Of a DNA stretch of 64,000 nt, positions 21,661 through 33,834 are shown one piece after another. The notes below the pieces were generated by a model. It saw only the letters and a list, made by a program, of their open reading frames with translations, ran no database searches and was not told the origin of the DNA. Both the position numbers and the translations under genes were made by a program. Each line of letters starts with the position of its first letter. Position 1 is the stretch's first letter. Origin of the DNA: Austropuccinia psidii (taxonomy: Eukaryota > Basidiomycota > Pucciniomycetes > Pucciniales > Sphaerophragmiaceae); contig JALGQZ010000011.1 of NCBI GenBank assembly GCA_023105745.1, positions 17,131,975-17,195,974 on the forward strand. The letters are read 5' to 3'.

Positions 21661-24600
21661 AATTGGAAGATATTGTTTTGATGATCCATCAGTGCAAGAG
21701 AATTAGAATAAGCTGAGTAATTTTATGTGTTTTGAAATAAATTTGAAATCCTTTCAAACATCTTTGGAGGGAGTTTTATAAACATTAAGGGGGTTTATCA
21801 AAAGATGAAATTAAATAAACTGCTGGAGGACCTCAGCTGAAATTTGATTTTTCTGGAATATTAACTATTCAAAAACACTCACATTTTTAAATTTTGTATT
21901 GTTTGAAAGATTAAAATATATAATTAGAAGTAGTGTGTAGCTATTGGTTCAAAATAAGCTATAATTAAAGATGTACTTTGAAGCAGATAATATAATGCCT
22001 GTGCACGCCACTGTATAGCATATGAGTAACCTGTCTCTTTTTCCTTCCTAAAGACATATCAAAGTACATATATTCCTCTTGAAAAAATTGGGGTTCAATA
22101 TAAACCTTACAACAGGGAATAGAACTCATTATTTAATATCTTCCTGGTAGCTAGAATCCAAAATTTGAAGTAACGGAAGATCACTTTAGATATAATATAT
22201 ACTTCTACAAAAAAAATTATTTTATAATGATAGGCTTGAGCTTCTTCATAGCTTCCAGTACCTAAGAAAATCCTTAATAATAACTTTTAGTCACAAATAA
22301 TGCCCAAATTTGTCATCTTTGAGCTTAATTTTACATTTTTTTGGCTGAAAATTCTTTGATTACTACTACACTTATTATATTATTTGAACAGAATTTAATT
22401 TCAACATAGATTCTCTCTAATCAAAGCCAAAAACAATACCTTATATCAAAACAAAAGGCACAAAAGAAGATTACTGGGCACACAAATTCTTGTGTAATGA
22501 AAATACTAATGATGAAAAAATGTTTTTACCAAACATATTTTGTTCATTTTTTCAACATTTCAATACAATGAAGGAGCCTCTCTATACCTTAAAAAATTAA
22601 ATGAAAGAATATTCTTCTAAATATTATGAGTATCTGCAGCTGAAAGGTTTCTTTTGTCAAATCTTCTTGAAAGCCTCCAAGTATTCTTATCGTTTATCTT
22701 TCAGAAAAATATTCATTCTTGTCCAAAGATCTTCTTTCAAAGATTTTTTTCATTTTTTTCAATTCAGAAGAAAGTTCATATCAAATTAAATTTATCAGAA
22801 TTTTTACCTTTGAAATATATGGTGACAGCTAGGACTTCTTGTGATTGGCTCTCAAAACCATTTCACACTATCTGATATTTGAATATTGATAAATTTTTCC
22901 TTCGTGATATCAATGATATTTTTAAGGCTCAAATTGGGAAATTATGACCTTTTTTCTGCGAAACATGGTTCTATTAACCAATATATATTAATTCTTAATT
23001 TATCAAATTTCAATTCTTGTAATTGATCAATTGAGAGATATTTTTCCCATATCACATAGCTCTGAGGGAATCACTGAGCGATTGATACCCTAATTTGGAA
23101 GAGCATTAACTAATCGAATAGATAATTAATATTAATATGCACATTCAAAGGGTGATTAAAAGCTTTCTTTCTTTTTGACTTTGTAAGCTCAAGCTATATG
23201 ATATATATTTATCTCTCAATCATATTCAAGGGTGGGAAATTATGAAAAATACCTGCTTTATAAGATGAATATGGTTCTCGAAATACTAAAGAACTCCCTT
23301 CTTCTCCATATAATTTTCTTTTCAAATATTATTGTTAAATTCTGAAAGGGTCTTTTAATCATATCTTGAGCTATTCCAGTCATTGAAAATAAATGTAATA
23401 CTGAAGTTCATCCAGGTAATATTTGAGTTTTCAGAGGTTATATTATAGTTACATCTTGTTAATTTTCATTCCAAATTTGTAGCTATTTTCAAGTCACATA
23501 AGCTCCACATTATATCACTGGATAACCAGTCACATAAGAATGGCCCTGGTGATAAAGAGCTACTGTGGGAACTTCTCTTGTGTGGAATAAAATGAGGCAG
23601 TACCTGGAAGGGGAAATTACAAGAAAAGAGTTTTATATTTCTGTTGAAGCTTGTAACCCTTGCTCTGCTTGTGTGTCAGAATAATCTGAGCTGCCCTTCC
23701 TAAAAAATTCTGAATTATCTTAACTTGAGTTCACAATCAATTTATTGATTGATGGTGGCTAGTTCAGAAAATTGTATTCAACAGACTCTATCAAAATTTT
23801 CTTGATCTCAAAATATTTATTTAACCTTTAAGATATGACACTATTTAATTTACCAACAAAACCAAAACTAGCAAAAATAACACAAAATACTACTACAACA
23901 GTAATTCAATATAATGTGGAGACACAAGGCTAATATTAATACTAAAACAACTAATCAAACACTTCTTTTATATTATTTGTGATTATTTTTTTGTAATGAA
24001 ATTCTGATATTACCAGACTAAGTAATATCCACTCTTTGATAATTTAATTTTTAAATAATTCTTTCTTTTTTAATAATATAACACTAATGTATTCCTATAA
24101 TAGGTATTTTCCTTTATAATTAATAAAATGTCCTTGTAGTAACCAGAATCTTATTTTATGAAATAAAATGATAATAATTATTTCTTTAAAAAAAGAAACT
24201 AAATAGCCCTTCTTTCCTTTCTTCAAAGCTTTAATTTCTTATAATAAGATGAAATTCTTTATAATACTATTTAATTCAATTATTTTTTATTTATAATGTT
24301 ATTATATAAGGTCTTTTTATCCTTTATATAATAAAATTATATCATAAAGTTTTCTTTTTTTAATTAGAATTTCTTTTCTAAGACAGCTTCTTTTTTAAAG
24401 ACTTTTTTTAAGCCTATAAGACTATTATATAAGTCCTTTTCATCCTTTATATAATAGAATTATATATTTGTAGACTAGTGAAGCTGATAGTCAGGGATGA
24501 ATTTAAATCCACTTTCCACTTTTGGGGGGATAAAAACCATGAGGGAAAGAGGAAAAAATTGGGGAGAGAGGCCCTCTATTTATAATTTTTGGGCTCTGCA

Positions 24601-26248
24601 TGGGAGGTGTTCAAAAATAGGGACTTGAAATTTTTCCAGTTTCTTTTGGCTGGTAAAATTCTTTTTTGCTAGTGCCACCTAAATGATGTCATTTATGTAG
24701 ATCATTGAATCATTTGTTTGGTTGATGTTGTCATTTGTTGGGTTTCCTACTAATTTGAGGTATTTTTTCTGGTGATTATTTGAGCTTGATGACTAATATT
24801 TAGAATTGCTGACTAATCCTTCATAGTACCTGTATCCCTTAACTCCCTAAGTATTACTAATCAAGTAATCTGATTAGTAATACTTTCTTAACTCCTTCCT
24901 GCTTATTTAATCTGTATATGTATCTTCCTTCTTCCGTCTTGACTTTAGAATTCTTATTTTGAGGCCAATTTGTGGGTTGAAACCTAATTTTATTTTAGGT
25001 TTAGATTTCAGGTATTTTCCAAACTTGAAAAGGATTTTCCAAAATTTTGACATTTTGACATTTTTTAAGTTTTTTTTTATTTATTTTTTCATGTCTTTAA
25101 TGTGGCTTGAACCAATGACATGGCCATTTTTCTTGACACAAGGCATCATCTTACCAGCCACTACGGTGAAATGGGTGACATAGTGCAGACTGCATTGCAC
25201 TGATGTAATCTTTTTGTCTCTCATGTTAAAAGTTGTATTTTCTTGGTATAAGGAGGGAAAACTAGAACTAATTGACATTGCAACATTCATAGAAGAAACA
25301 AGGAGATTTGAATATAAGAAAACTTACCTAAAGAAGGTGGAAGAAATCAATATTCAAAAGGAGGGAAGCAAAGTTGAAACAAATGACTGCAGGGAGAAGC
25401 ACACCCAAAGAAATTAATTTCTTGAAACCAAAGATAAGGTAATGCAAAGAAAAAGATTGCGAGGACAACTTTACCTGGGAAACGGCACACTTAGACAGTT
25501 CAATCAAAAGAAAAGCACAAACAAACCCCTAAACCTAATTCAAAAAGTAAATAGTCAAATACAAAATACATTGCAATTTAAAGAAAAAAAACTTTCTTTC
25601 TTAACCACTATTATCAATTTCACAAAGCACAAAACCGTCTTTATTTTGGCCATCAATGTTGGACAAAGTTAAGCCAAATCTTATTTCTTAATTATTCCTT
25701 TCAGGATGTGAAAATTTACTTATTTAAAAAACTTTTCACAGGCATATATTTTTTTTCTTGGCTGAAATCGTACCAGTTCACAGTATGTTCCATTTCTTTG
25801 ATCCAAAAATGTGTCTTATGTTTTCCTTTTTTCATTGATGATGTTATTACACCTTTCAATCATTCTGTGGTAGGCTTTTTACTAATTCCCATTTATTTGT
25901 TTGTTGAATGTCAATTCCATGGATTCCTCATACACTTTCCAAGGTCCTCACCAACATTTAAGTACATGAATTCTTTTGCTTCACTCCTTTTATCACCCCA
26001 CTCTGAAACCTCCATGCTGATTAACACACATTTCATATTTTTTATCATTTACTTGGCCTGTGCAATTTTTAGTCTTATTGTTTATTATCTTTTAATTTTC
26101 CTATCACTATCACTTCTTTTAAATCTTATAGCTAATTTCTTTGCTTCCACATTGCTTCTAATTCATATTCTTCTCTTTCTCTAATTTCGTCCCCCAGATA
26201 ACCACACATTTCTTTATATCTATATTGCTCTTTTACTGAAATTTTTCT
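21661..26248. other. AT-rich stretch with a short direct repeat, no gene
   Basis: No frame with a recognisable domain. Two imperfect direct copies of about 40 bp lie at 24303-24342 and 24425-24466, both built on TATATAAG, then a TCCTTTATATAATA core, then ATTATAT. A 158-codon hydrophobic frame (25708-26184) starts without ATG and consists of T-rich codons; I do not accept it as a gene. Pyrimidine-rich DNA before 26249 may be the former promoter region of the next pseudogene. Confidence 0.5.
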
Positions 26249-27991
26249 ATGAGTCCCACAAGAAATAGACTTTGCTCCCAAAACACACCTTTGCAAAAGA
26301 AATCTCAGTCTCAACAAATTACTGATCTTCAGCTTCAACTTGAAAGTAGATAAAAATCCTTTAAATCCTTATTAGCTAAAATACAGGACTTTGAGCTACA
26401 AACTAAACCAACCTTTAAAGCAAATTTGGGAAAGAAATCTAAAAAATTAACCCATCTCCAAACAGTTTCTACACCTTTGCCAGCCACCACACCTAAATGT
26501 CATCCAAATCAACTTCAGATGGCTGAAGTTCCAGAAGCATTTATCAAGACCAAGGTCAGTTTCTGATGAGTTCTTTAACAGAGAATTAGGTTTCAGCCGC
26601 CTAATAATATTTTTTGTCTGATAGGAGGCATTCTATGTCCATATGAAAATACTGTGGGGCCTTATATACCAAAGATCAGTCCCATTGCTGCTAATTATGA
26701 CTTACTCAGAGAATTAAATCAAAAGTTTTCCTTTGCTGAAGAAATCAAGAATTTCATTGAAAGCAGTACAATGATTTCATTGCTTCCAGAATCTGAAATC
26801 ATTACACTTAGAGGCTCCATAGCTGGTAGGAAGAAAGTGGGCCAAGGAATCATCAACACAAAAGAATTTTATATTCGATATATTTAAACGTTTCTTGAAA
26901 AACTTGGGATACACCAATGGGCCCCTGACTTGAACAATGCAAGGGATACTCTCTATAACAAGGCATGTCAGATTAGTGAAATTCAATTGCTTTTTCAAAT
27001 AGCTGTTGCAGCAGCCTATGAATACATTAATATTAACCTGAATTTTTTGAACAGTATTCATCTACTTGAATCATCCTACAGCCACTATGTTCATTGGCTC
27101 ATGGCTCAAAGTTTCATAAGAGAGTTAATTGAAGCTGGAAGGTTTTAGAGAGATGAAGAAAGGAAAAAAATATTGCAAGCCAGAAAAATAGTAAGTTGAT
27201 AAGGTAATATAAATTTCACATAATTTCATGCCTTGTTAATATTGTTTGTTTGACAGTTGGCAGATACCTGTAATCATTCTGGGGTTTCTCATGGGTTTCC
27301 CAAATGATACTTGAAGATTTTAGCAAAAACCGATGCGCATATTGATGACAAGTATGATAGCAAGAAAAATATTTATCTGATCAAACAATTGAATTTTTGA
27401 TAAAAACAGGCAACTGGCTTCATGTGGAGAGTTTACAAAGAGATCTTCAAAGCTGAACAGGACAGTGGCCACCAATTGCAAAGGTGAATCCCCAAAGAGC
27501 CATTGGAACCTATGGAGTCAATATGCAAAAGGGTTCCTAAGGAACTCTTAATCAACTTTTACGATGCTGTGTGGTTCAATGATCAAACTGCAGGAGAAAA
27601 GACTATATTTGCCAACACATTCAGTGTGGAATTTTTGCTGGATGTCTCAAGATCCCTTTGGGGAAGACAACACCCAGACAAACAATTAAGTGATTGAAAA
27701 TTTTCTCAAAAGTACTGGGACAAGGTTGTTGTTCCATACAATTTATCTCACAAGATTGAGGTTGGTGACAATGATGAAAGTAGTGCTGGTTCAATATCAG
27801 AAGTCAAAAGTGATGAGGAGGATATTGAGATATCAGAGGAAGATATGGATGATATTAATAGTGGGAAAGAACTAGAAGAGGACCCAAGATTTTTCATTGA
27901 TAGGGATACTGAAATGAACAACACAGATGGACCCTCAAATCTTGCATCTGTCTCAAAAGATATTGGGTTTTCAAATGAATGGGCAGGTTAG
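26249..27991 (+). pseudogene. Three-exon gene of unknown function, broken
   Basis: Exon 1 starts with the ATG at 26249 (MSPTRNRLCSQ) and ends at a GTCAGT donor at 26555. Exon 2 runs about 26635-27190 and exon 3 from 27257 to a TAG at 27989-27991. Introns are 26555-26634 and 27191-27256. Exon 2 has EAFYVHMKILWGL, then after a frameshift near 26660 YDLLRELNQKFS, and LGIHQWAPDLNNARDTLYN and AAAYEYININLNFLN. Exon 3 has KILAKTDAHIDDKYD, LLINFYDAVWFND, QHPDKQLSD, KYWDKVVVPYNLS and a long Asp/Glu tail. At least seven in-frame stops are present. It resembles, from memory only, a multicopy basidiomycete family of unknown function. Confidence 0.7.
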
Positions 27992-30079
27992 TAGATGGCT
28001 TGTTGTATTAGTGAGAATTTTTTCTCATGCTGTTTAATTTTGGTGAGCTTGACTGAGGTGTGCTTTGATGTGAAAAAGCTTTTTTAGGGTGGTAAAATGG
28101 AGCACACTATTAGATTTGGAAATGTTAATTGATCAAATGGGGTGTAGGTTGTTCTGACTCCAAAAATGTTGGTATTTATTTTGATGCCTGATATAGTAAA
28201 CTATACATGATTATGAATTTTATTAAATAATAATATATAAAAAGAAACTGTAAATATTCTTTGATATGGGGTTTCTTAGAGGCCCTTGGCATTTGGTGTA
28301 CATAAAGAATATACAAGTTTTTTATGCAAGGCCAATTGCAAGATTGATCATGCTTTCAAAATCATTTCCTTGGTTGATTGGTTCCAAGACATGTGAATTA
28401 ATGACTATTGTATGGTCAACTTAATGTGGAGAAATTGTTCAGTTAAGGAAAGAAAGAAACCTATACTCAATTTAAGCATATGGTTATTTTAATAAAAACA
28501 AATATGTCTGCAGTCAAAATGAAGTTGAGTGGGAGAATGTCATATAATCCATTTGTTAACTTGTTTGAATTGACAGTTAGGCTGAGGTTAAGGTAAGCCT
28601 AACTGGAGACAAGGTGTGAAGTTATGGTTAGTTTAATGTTGATAAACATGTTTTCTTAGTTAAATGCACACTTGTAATGACAACAATCATATAGGTGGGT
28701 TGGAAATTATCAAATTTACGACTTGAAAAATATGCTACTCATCATGATGAATATGAATATGAATGAGTTATTTCAATACTAGCCAAATTGGGAGATTTTG
28801 TAGGAAATCTTACTATCAATATTATTATGTCTACAGGAACCATCTTCTTATTTTAATGGCATCCATATCCTAGAATGTTTTTTACTTGGAGAGACATTGT
28901 ATATGTATTTTGAAATTCTATTTATAGTGGGATTAAATTTGGAAATTGATCAGTACCTTTAAACAGGGATGGAGGGTTTGAAAATACATGTACAATTTTA
29001 GTCTATGAACAAGGAGTTATGATTGGTAAATATAGTGAAAAATGGATTTCTTGTTTAAAAAAACTTTTAAAATTTGATTTTGGAATTGAGAATACATTTA
29101 ACACTGTATGTTTTGGAAAATTGCATTTAAGAGTGTATTTGCATGTAAAGATACATTATTATGTAGGTGGAAATTAATTTACATAAATATTGGGATTTTT
29201 TGTCCTTTCAAAAAACATTGAAAAATGGATTTTTAGAAAAATGGCTTTTTAGTTGGTCCATAGCAGCTTTTTGATTTTGGGGCTTGATATATGGGTATTT
29301 TACATGTTATTTCCCAATTCACTTATGGTTTATTTGCTTCCAATTTTGAATTTGTTTTTACATATCCAACTAAATTTTCAATATGAAAACACATGGTGTA
29401 TTTTCCACATTCATCACACTATGCAAATGCATTTTTAATCATAATTCAATTTTTACATCCATTACAAATTTGAATCCAATCCTAAACATGTAAATTTTCT
29501 TTGAAAATTAAATTATCAAAGAATTTTCATCTAAAAAACCATTTTGAAATGCATTTCTCTCTCACCATACATTTAAAAATATTTTTTTATTTGAAAACAA
29601 ATTTTAAAATGTAAGATTATTTGCAAACCCCAAGAAAGTTGGATTTTTAATTACAAACTTAATCTTCATAAATTATCTTTTTTTTGAAAAGACCTTGAAA
29701 AAGATCTCCTTATTTTTCCAAACCTTTGAAATCGCAATTTTCTTTTGAATTATACCCAAGAATGTATTCTTGTGAGAATAGATTAAGAAAATACTTTTTT
29801 AGTTCAAAATGAAACTTCCAAAGGAATTTTCCTTTTCTTTTATAACATTCCAATATTTCACATTTTTAGGTAAGCATGTGACCCACATACCTTAGCATCC
29901 AGCTATTAACCAAGCTCATTGTGCAAACTTAACAAAAATGTTTGTTACAAGAATAATTTGTACTTCAAAGTCAACAGACACAACCTCTTTACAATCACAC
30001 TGGTCTAGAACCCTACCATAAAAACAGTTAAACCCCATTTACAACCAATTACCATCACACACCTTCTAGGACCACCAAT
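27992..30079. other. AT-rich stretch, no gene seen
   Basis: No domain-bearing frame. From about 29040 to 29860 the DNA is made of loosely repeated GAAAATGGATTTTT- and CATTTTGAAAA-like words, reminiscent of but less regular than the minisatellite at 19990-20960. The right part may be the 3' flank of the Plavaka-like transposon; I could not find its terminus. Confidence 0.45.
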
Positions 30080-30309
30080 TTATCCACCCTTTGTATGACA
30101 AAACTTTTGATTGTGGCAGCCTAAAGACAAAGCTGGAAGCTCACAATATGCAGCCAAGCCTGAGATCTTGCTGATTGAAATAAAGCTAAAATTTTGGGAT
30201 AAAAAGGAATTTTTGACATTCCAGCTTGACAAATAGTTTCCTACAGCTTCAAACCCTTTGTCACATTTTTTCACATTTTCAAACCATTGAACATACACCA
30301 ATGGATGAT
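30080..30309 (-). pseudogene. Plavaka-like transposase, C-terminal piece
   Basis: Minus-strand continuation of the transposase at 51917-54193, separated from it by the solo LTR A2 and its contents. It starts at the ATGAT target copy (30305-30309). Across the insertion the reading frame resumes exactly (LLNHPLVYVQWFENVKKC spans the junction when one ATGAT copy is counted). The HPLVYVQWF block and the ISKI stretch are typical of the C-terminal region of this transposase family as I know it. Confidence 0.72.
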
Positions 30310-32278
30310 TGTGAGCCTTGGAGGTATTTTCATATACCCAAAAGACCACAAACAAAAAATTAATATACAAACATAAATAAAATAAATTTATTTACATTAT
30401 TAAAAAAATTAAAATATACATATGAATACATATACATAATCAAAAATTAAAAATAAAACTACATTAAAGTTGAAAATTGTAAAAACACATTTTTACTTGA
30501 AAAAAATTAAGTAAAAATGAATTTTTAACAAAATTAACCAAAATAAAATAATTTTAGCAAAAATTTAAATAAATTTTATCATAACTTTTCATCTAAGAAA
30601 TAAACATATAAAATCTATTTCACCATTGGATTCCTTATAAAAAATTAGGTGGGTTCACCTCTGAGTGAAATTTTTGTAACACAACTCTAAAGCTTAACTT
30701 AAGTTTTTTGTATTTTCTGTATAAAAGTTTAAAATCCTCAAAACCTTAATTTAATTCACATCACATGTAGTGTTAATCATCAACTTTTGTGTTAAAATTG
30801 AGGTGTTGTGTATATTTTAGAAGTTATGAGGAATTGAAGTATTTTCAATTGAATTGTCAAAATGTGCGCGTGTATTACATGAGTGAACTTTGATTTACAT
30901 ATGACGTGTCAATTATTACAGTAGTGTACTTGTGAGCCTGTGAGGTATGTTTAACATACCCATAAGGCCACAAATGATTTTATAAACAATTAAATTTGTC
31001 TTAAACAGACTTTTTAGTTGAATTTAAAATAAAAAATAATAAAAAATAAGTATAACTTTTTTTTGGATAAACAAAGTTATAATTATTATGTCATTTTTGG
31101 ATTCTACACCAAAAATAACCTAGGGTACACCCATAGGGTGTTATACCCAAAAACACTTATTTCTTGTGTTATTAGAAGATTTAAGAATCTCACAGTACTA
31201 ATGTAACTTTTTTAACATTTTTTTAAAATTGTTAAATTTAAGCTTAATTAAGCTTAAATTTAAAGTTACATAAGGTTTATGCAACTTTACCAAAATTTTA
31301 GTTAAAATTAAGGTGTGGTGTATATTTACTGAATTGGCTAAGGATTTACCATACAGAATGTAAATCCTGCGTGAGCTCAATTTAAAAGGGTTTAAGGCCA
31401 TAGTATGGCTTTAAATAAATAAAAGGGCAAAATCCACGCAAAAAGGTGGGACAAAGGAAAAAGACCAAATAGAGCTGGGGTACCCAACTTTTTGGATCTG
31501 CAAGGATTCAATTAAGGTTGTCCACCTGTATTGGAGGATTTTCAACCTTATTTAAACTTTAAGATTAGACTTTGATCCAACCTTAAGGTTTAAACTGGTT
31601 TTATCCTAAATTGGACAGGAATTTCAAGCTGCCAAGAGGGTAAATCCCAATAAGCAGGCTTGGAATCAAGGTTTTAAGAACTGTCAAAGCTTAATCAAGC
31701 TTAAAAAGCTTAAATAAGCTTAAAACTTTAAGGTTTCAATCATCAAAACCTTATCAAAACTTAAGGTTTTGTGTGTATTGCTATTTTACGTGGAAAAATA
31801 GTAATAACTTCAAAAATTCATTAAAAATCCAAATCTTAATGGATTTGCTTGAAAATTTCACACAGCTTAGAATTTAATATTATCAATATATAAATTAAAT
31901 TTTAAGTATCTTTTATTAATAAGTTTCCTGGGTAATTAGCCTGGAAAATTACTTTTTAATTAAGCTTAAAGAGAATTATGATTTCTTTAAAAATTAATTA
32001 AAAATTGAGCTTAAAAGATTTCTGCTTGAAACTCTAATTTTAAGTTGTTCATATGATGAACTTTAATATAAATAAACTTATTTTATATTAAAACTTAAAA
32101 TAATTAAACTAAATGAGGATTAAAGTTACTTGGAGTTAAGAATAACACTGGTAACTTTAAATTGGAAGTAAAAATAAGTTGCCTTAAGTTAAGAACTTAA
32201 TTTTTAAGCATGGTTTTTCAGTTTTGACCTGAGCACGCCCTCTACATCCATTATGAATCATGAGAGCTGCTCTGTAGA

Positions 32279-32287
32279 CATAAAAAG
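32279..32287 (+). promoter_or_regulatory. Possible TATA element of LTR B
   Basis: CATAAAAAG after the GC-richer stretch GAGCACGCCCTCTACATCC; repeated in LTR2 and LTR3 at +8811 and +17622. The core is weaker than in families A and C. Confidence 0.3.
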
Positions 32288-32871
32288 AGTCTTTTCATCA
32301 CTGTTTTTGTCCATAATTCATAATCAATCCAATCATATTAGACATTTAAACAGGTAAAGTTTTATTAAATATAAAATCTTATTATTAAAAGTAATTCTTA
32401 AGTTATTTTTATTCTTTATTTATTAAATTAAAGAATTGAAGTCATAGAATTCAGATTATTGTTGTAATCATCTATAATAACTTTTATTATATAAAATTTT
32501 CATCTTAAATATCTTTTAAAATCCACAAATTCCTCTCAAAAACTCTTTAATCATAAATTTTAGTATAAAAAGTTGTTTTATCTTTGATTTTATTGATTTT
32601 TGGCGTGTTTTTAACTTATAATCATTATTTAATATAATAACTGTTGTTTTATAACTTGTTGTATTAAATAAATATTATAAGTAAGTTTTCTTTAAAGTTC
32701 TATATTTTTTTATCTATTATTAGTTTTTTTATATAGAATTTTATTCTATAAAGAATTATTTCTGCACAGTGTGTGTTTAATTCTTTTTATAAATAATATT
32801 TATATTATTTATAAGTGGTTAAATATTTATATTTTCCACGTGTAATTGTCTCATTAAGAGCTTTACACTTC

Positions 32872-32905
32872 TTATTGTTATAACTGTCAGTGACTATAAC
32901 AATAA
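32872..32905 (+). other. Long inverted repeat within LTR B
   Basis: TTATTGTTATA (32872-32882) and TATAACAATAA (32895-32905) are perfect complements. The intervening bases hold a second small stem, GTCA-G-TGAC. It is present unchanged in all three LTR copies. It lies downstream of the probable start site and so may form in the transcript. Confidence 0.5.
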
Positions 32906-33073
32906 TAGAATAATTATAATTTATTATAATTATTTTATTTTTTTTATTATTATATTATTATAATAATAATTAAATTTATTTTTTTTTATATAATTATTTT
33001 TTAATAATTATATTTAAATTTGTGGTTATAATATTTCATTATATTATATTTTTCTACTGAGGACAGTCATAGT

Positions 33074-33103
33074 ACTCTTGATATTGTCACTATTATCAAG
33101 AGT
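33074..33103 (+). other. Terminal hairpin of LTR B
   Basis: ACTCTTGATA (33074-33083) and TATCAAGAGT (33094-33103) pair perfectly over 10 bp with a 10-nt loop, ending 19 nt before the LTR end. Repeated in LTR2 and LTR3. Confidence 0.6.
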
Positions 33104-33122
33104 TTCATAGACAAACCTTACA

Positions 33123-33150
33123 TTTGGGGGCCTGGCCGTGATTTTAAACC
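33123..33150 (+). other. Primer-binding site, Ty3-B copy 1
   Basis: TTTGGGGGCCTGGCCGTGAT directly after the LTR, followed by TTTTAAACC. It shares TTTGGGG-CC--GCCGTGAT with Ty3-A. The copy for element 2 starts at 41933. The tRNA primer was not identified. Confidence 0.65.
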
Positions 33151-33668
33151 AATTTTTGGGACATAAATCATATTCTAGACCTTATTTTACTGTTTTTTGA
33201 CGTAAAATTGCCATATTTGTCTTAATATTGGCTTTTTTGGGACTTATCCCTTATAAATAATCTTTATAATATTAATAAAGTTATTTTTTCTTAAGAATAT
33301 TGTTTGAAACAATATACTATTGAGTGACTTGGAATAAATTTCCTTTGTCTAACTAGTGGCTTTTTCACCTCACAGACTTGAAATTTATTCTTTGAGTTAT
33401 TCTAGTATAAAGTGAATAATAATATAATTTTGACTAATTAACTTGTTAATTGCATAATTATTATTTCTTTAAAGAAAATAATAAATCAAATAAAAAATCT
33501 TTAAAAATAAAAATCTTTACTAAAAAAATTTTTTTTATCTTAGACATTTTTCTTTATTTTTGACGTAATTTGCCATAAATTACATAAAAACAACTTTATT
33601 CAATAAGTTGAGTTTATAAGTTATTTTTATTATTTGATAAAATAACTTATATTTTTAAATTTTCTCTA

Positions 33669-33812
33669 GTGTCTTCCATCAGAGAAAGTTCTTCAGACTC
33701 TGAAGCCTCAGAGTCCAGTATTGAAATTCAAACCAGCCCAGCACCAAGGGGTTTAATAACCAAAGAGCCCTTTAAAGGTCCTGCAGGTGAATTCAATCCA
33801 CTTTTACTCTAA
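33669..33812 (+). other. Leader open frame of Ty3-B
   Basis: A 47-codon open stretch without ATG, rich in Ser and Glu (SSIRESSSDSEASESS) and then Pro-rich, ending in TAA. It is preceded by a pyrimidine tract ending CTCTAG and contains a CCTGCAGGTGA donor-like site. A matching acceptor-like junction (TTTTAG, TGTCT) exists in Ty3-A1. It may be an upstream exon, but phases do not connect cleanly to gag, so the model is unproven. Copy 2 has the same at +8811. Confidence 0.3.
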
Positions 33813-33834
33813 TTTTTATTAAAATTGACGTGAA

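Larger units (their letters stand above)
30931..33122 (+). repeat. LTR1 of Ty3-B tandem
   Basis: 2192 bp, TGTGAGCC..CTTACA. It carries a private C at 32010 where LTR2 and LTR3 have T, and differs from them near 32930. A weak TATA-like CATAAAAAG lies at 32279-32287. Confidence 0.95.

Noticed and set aside
25708..26184. 158-codon hydrophobic open frame with apparent membrane segments
   Set aside because: It starts without ATG, is built from T-rich codons of AT-rich DNA, and has no motif or relative that I recognise.
33123..33150. Self-priming (Tf1-like) for reverse transcription
   Set aside because: No stretch near the inferred start of the LTR transcripts complements the primer-binding site.
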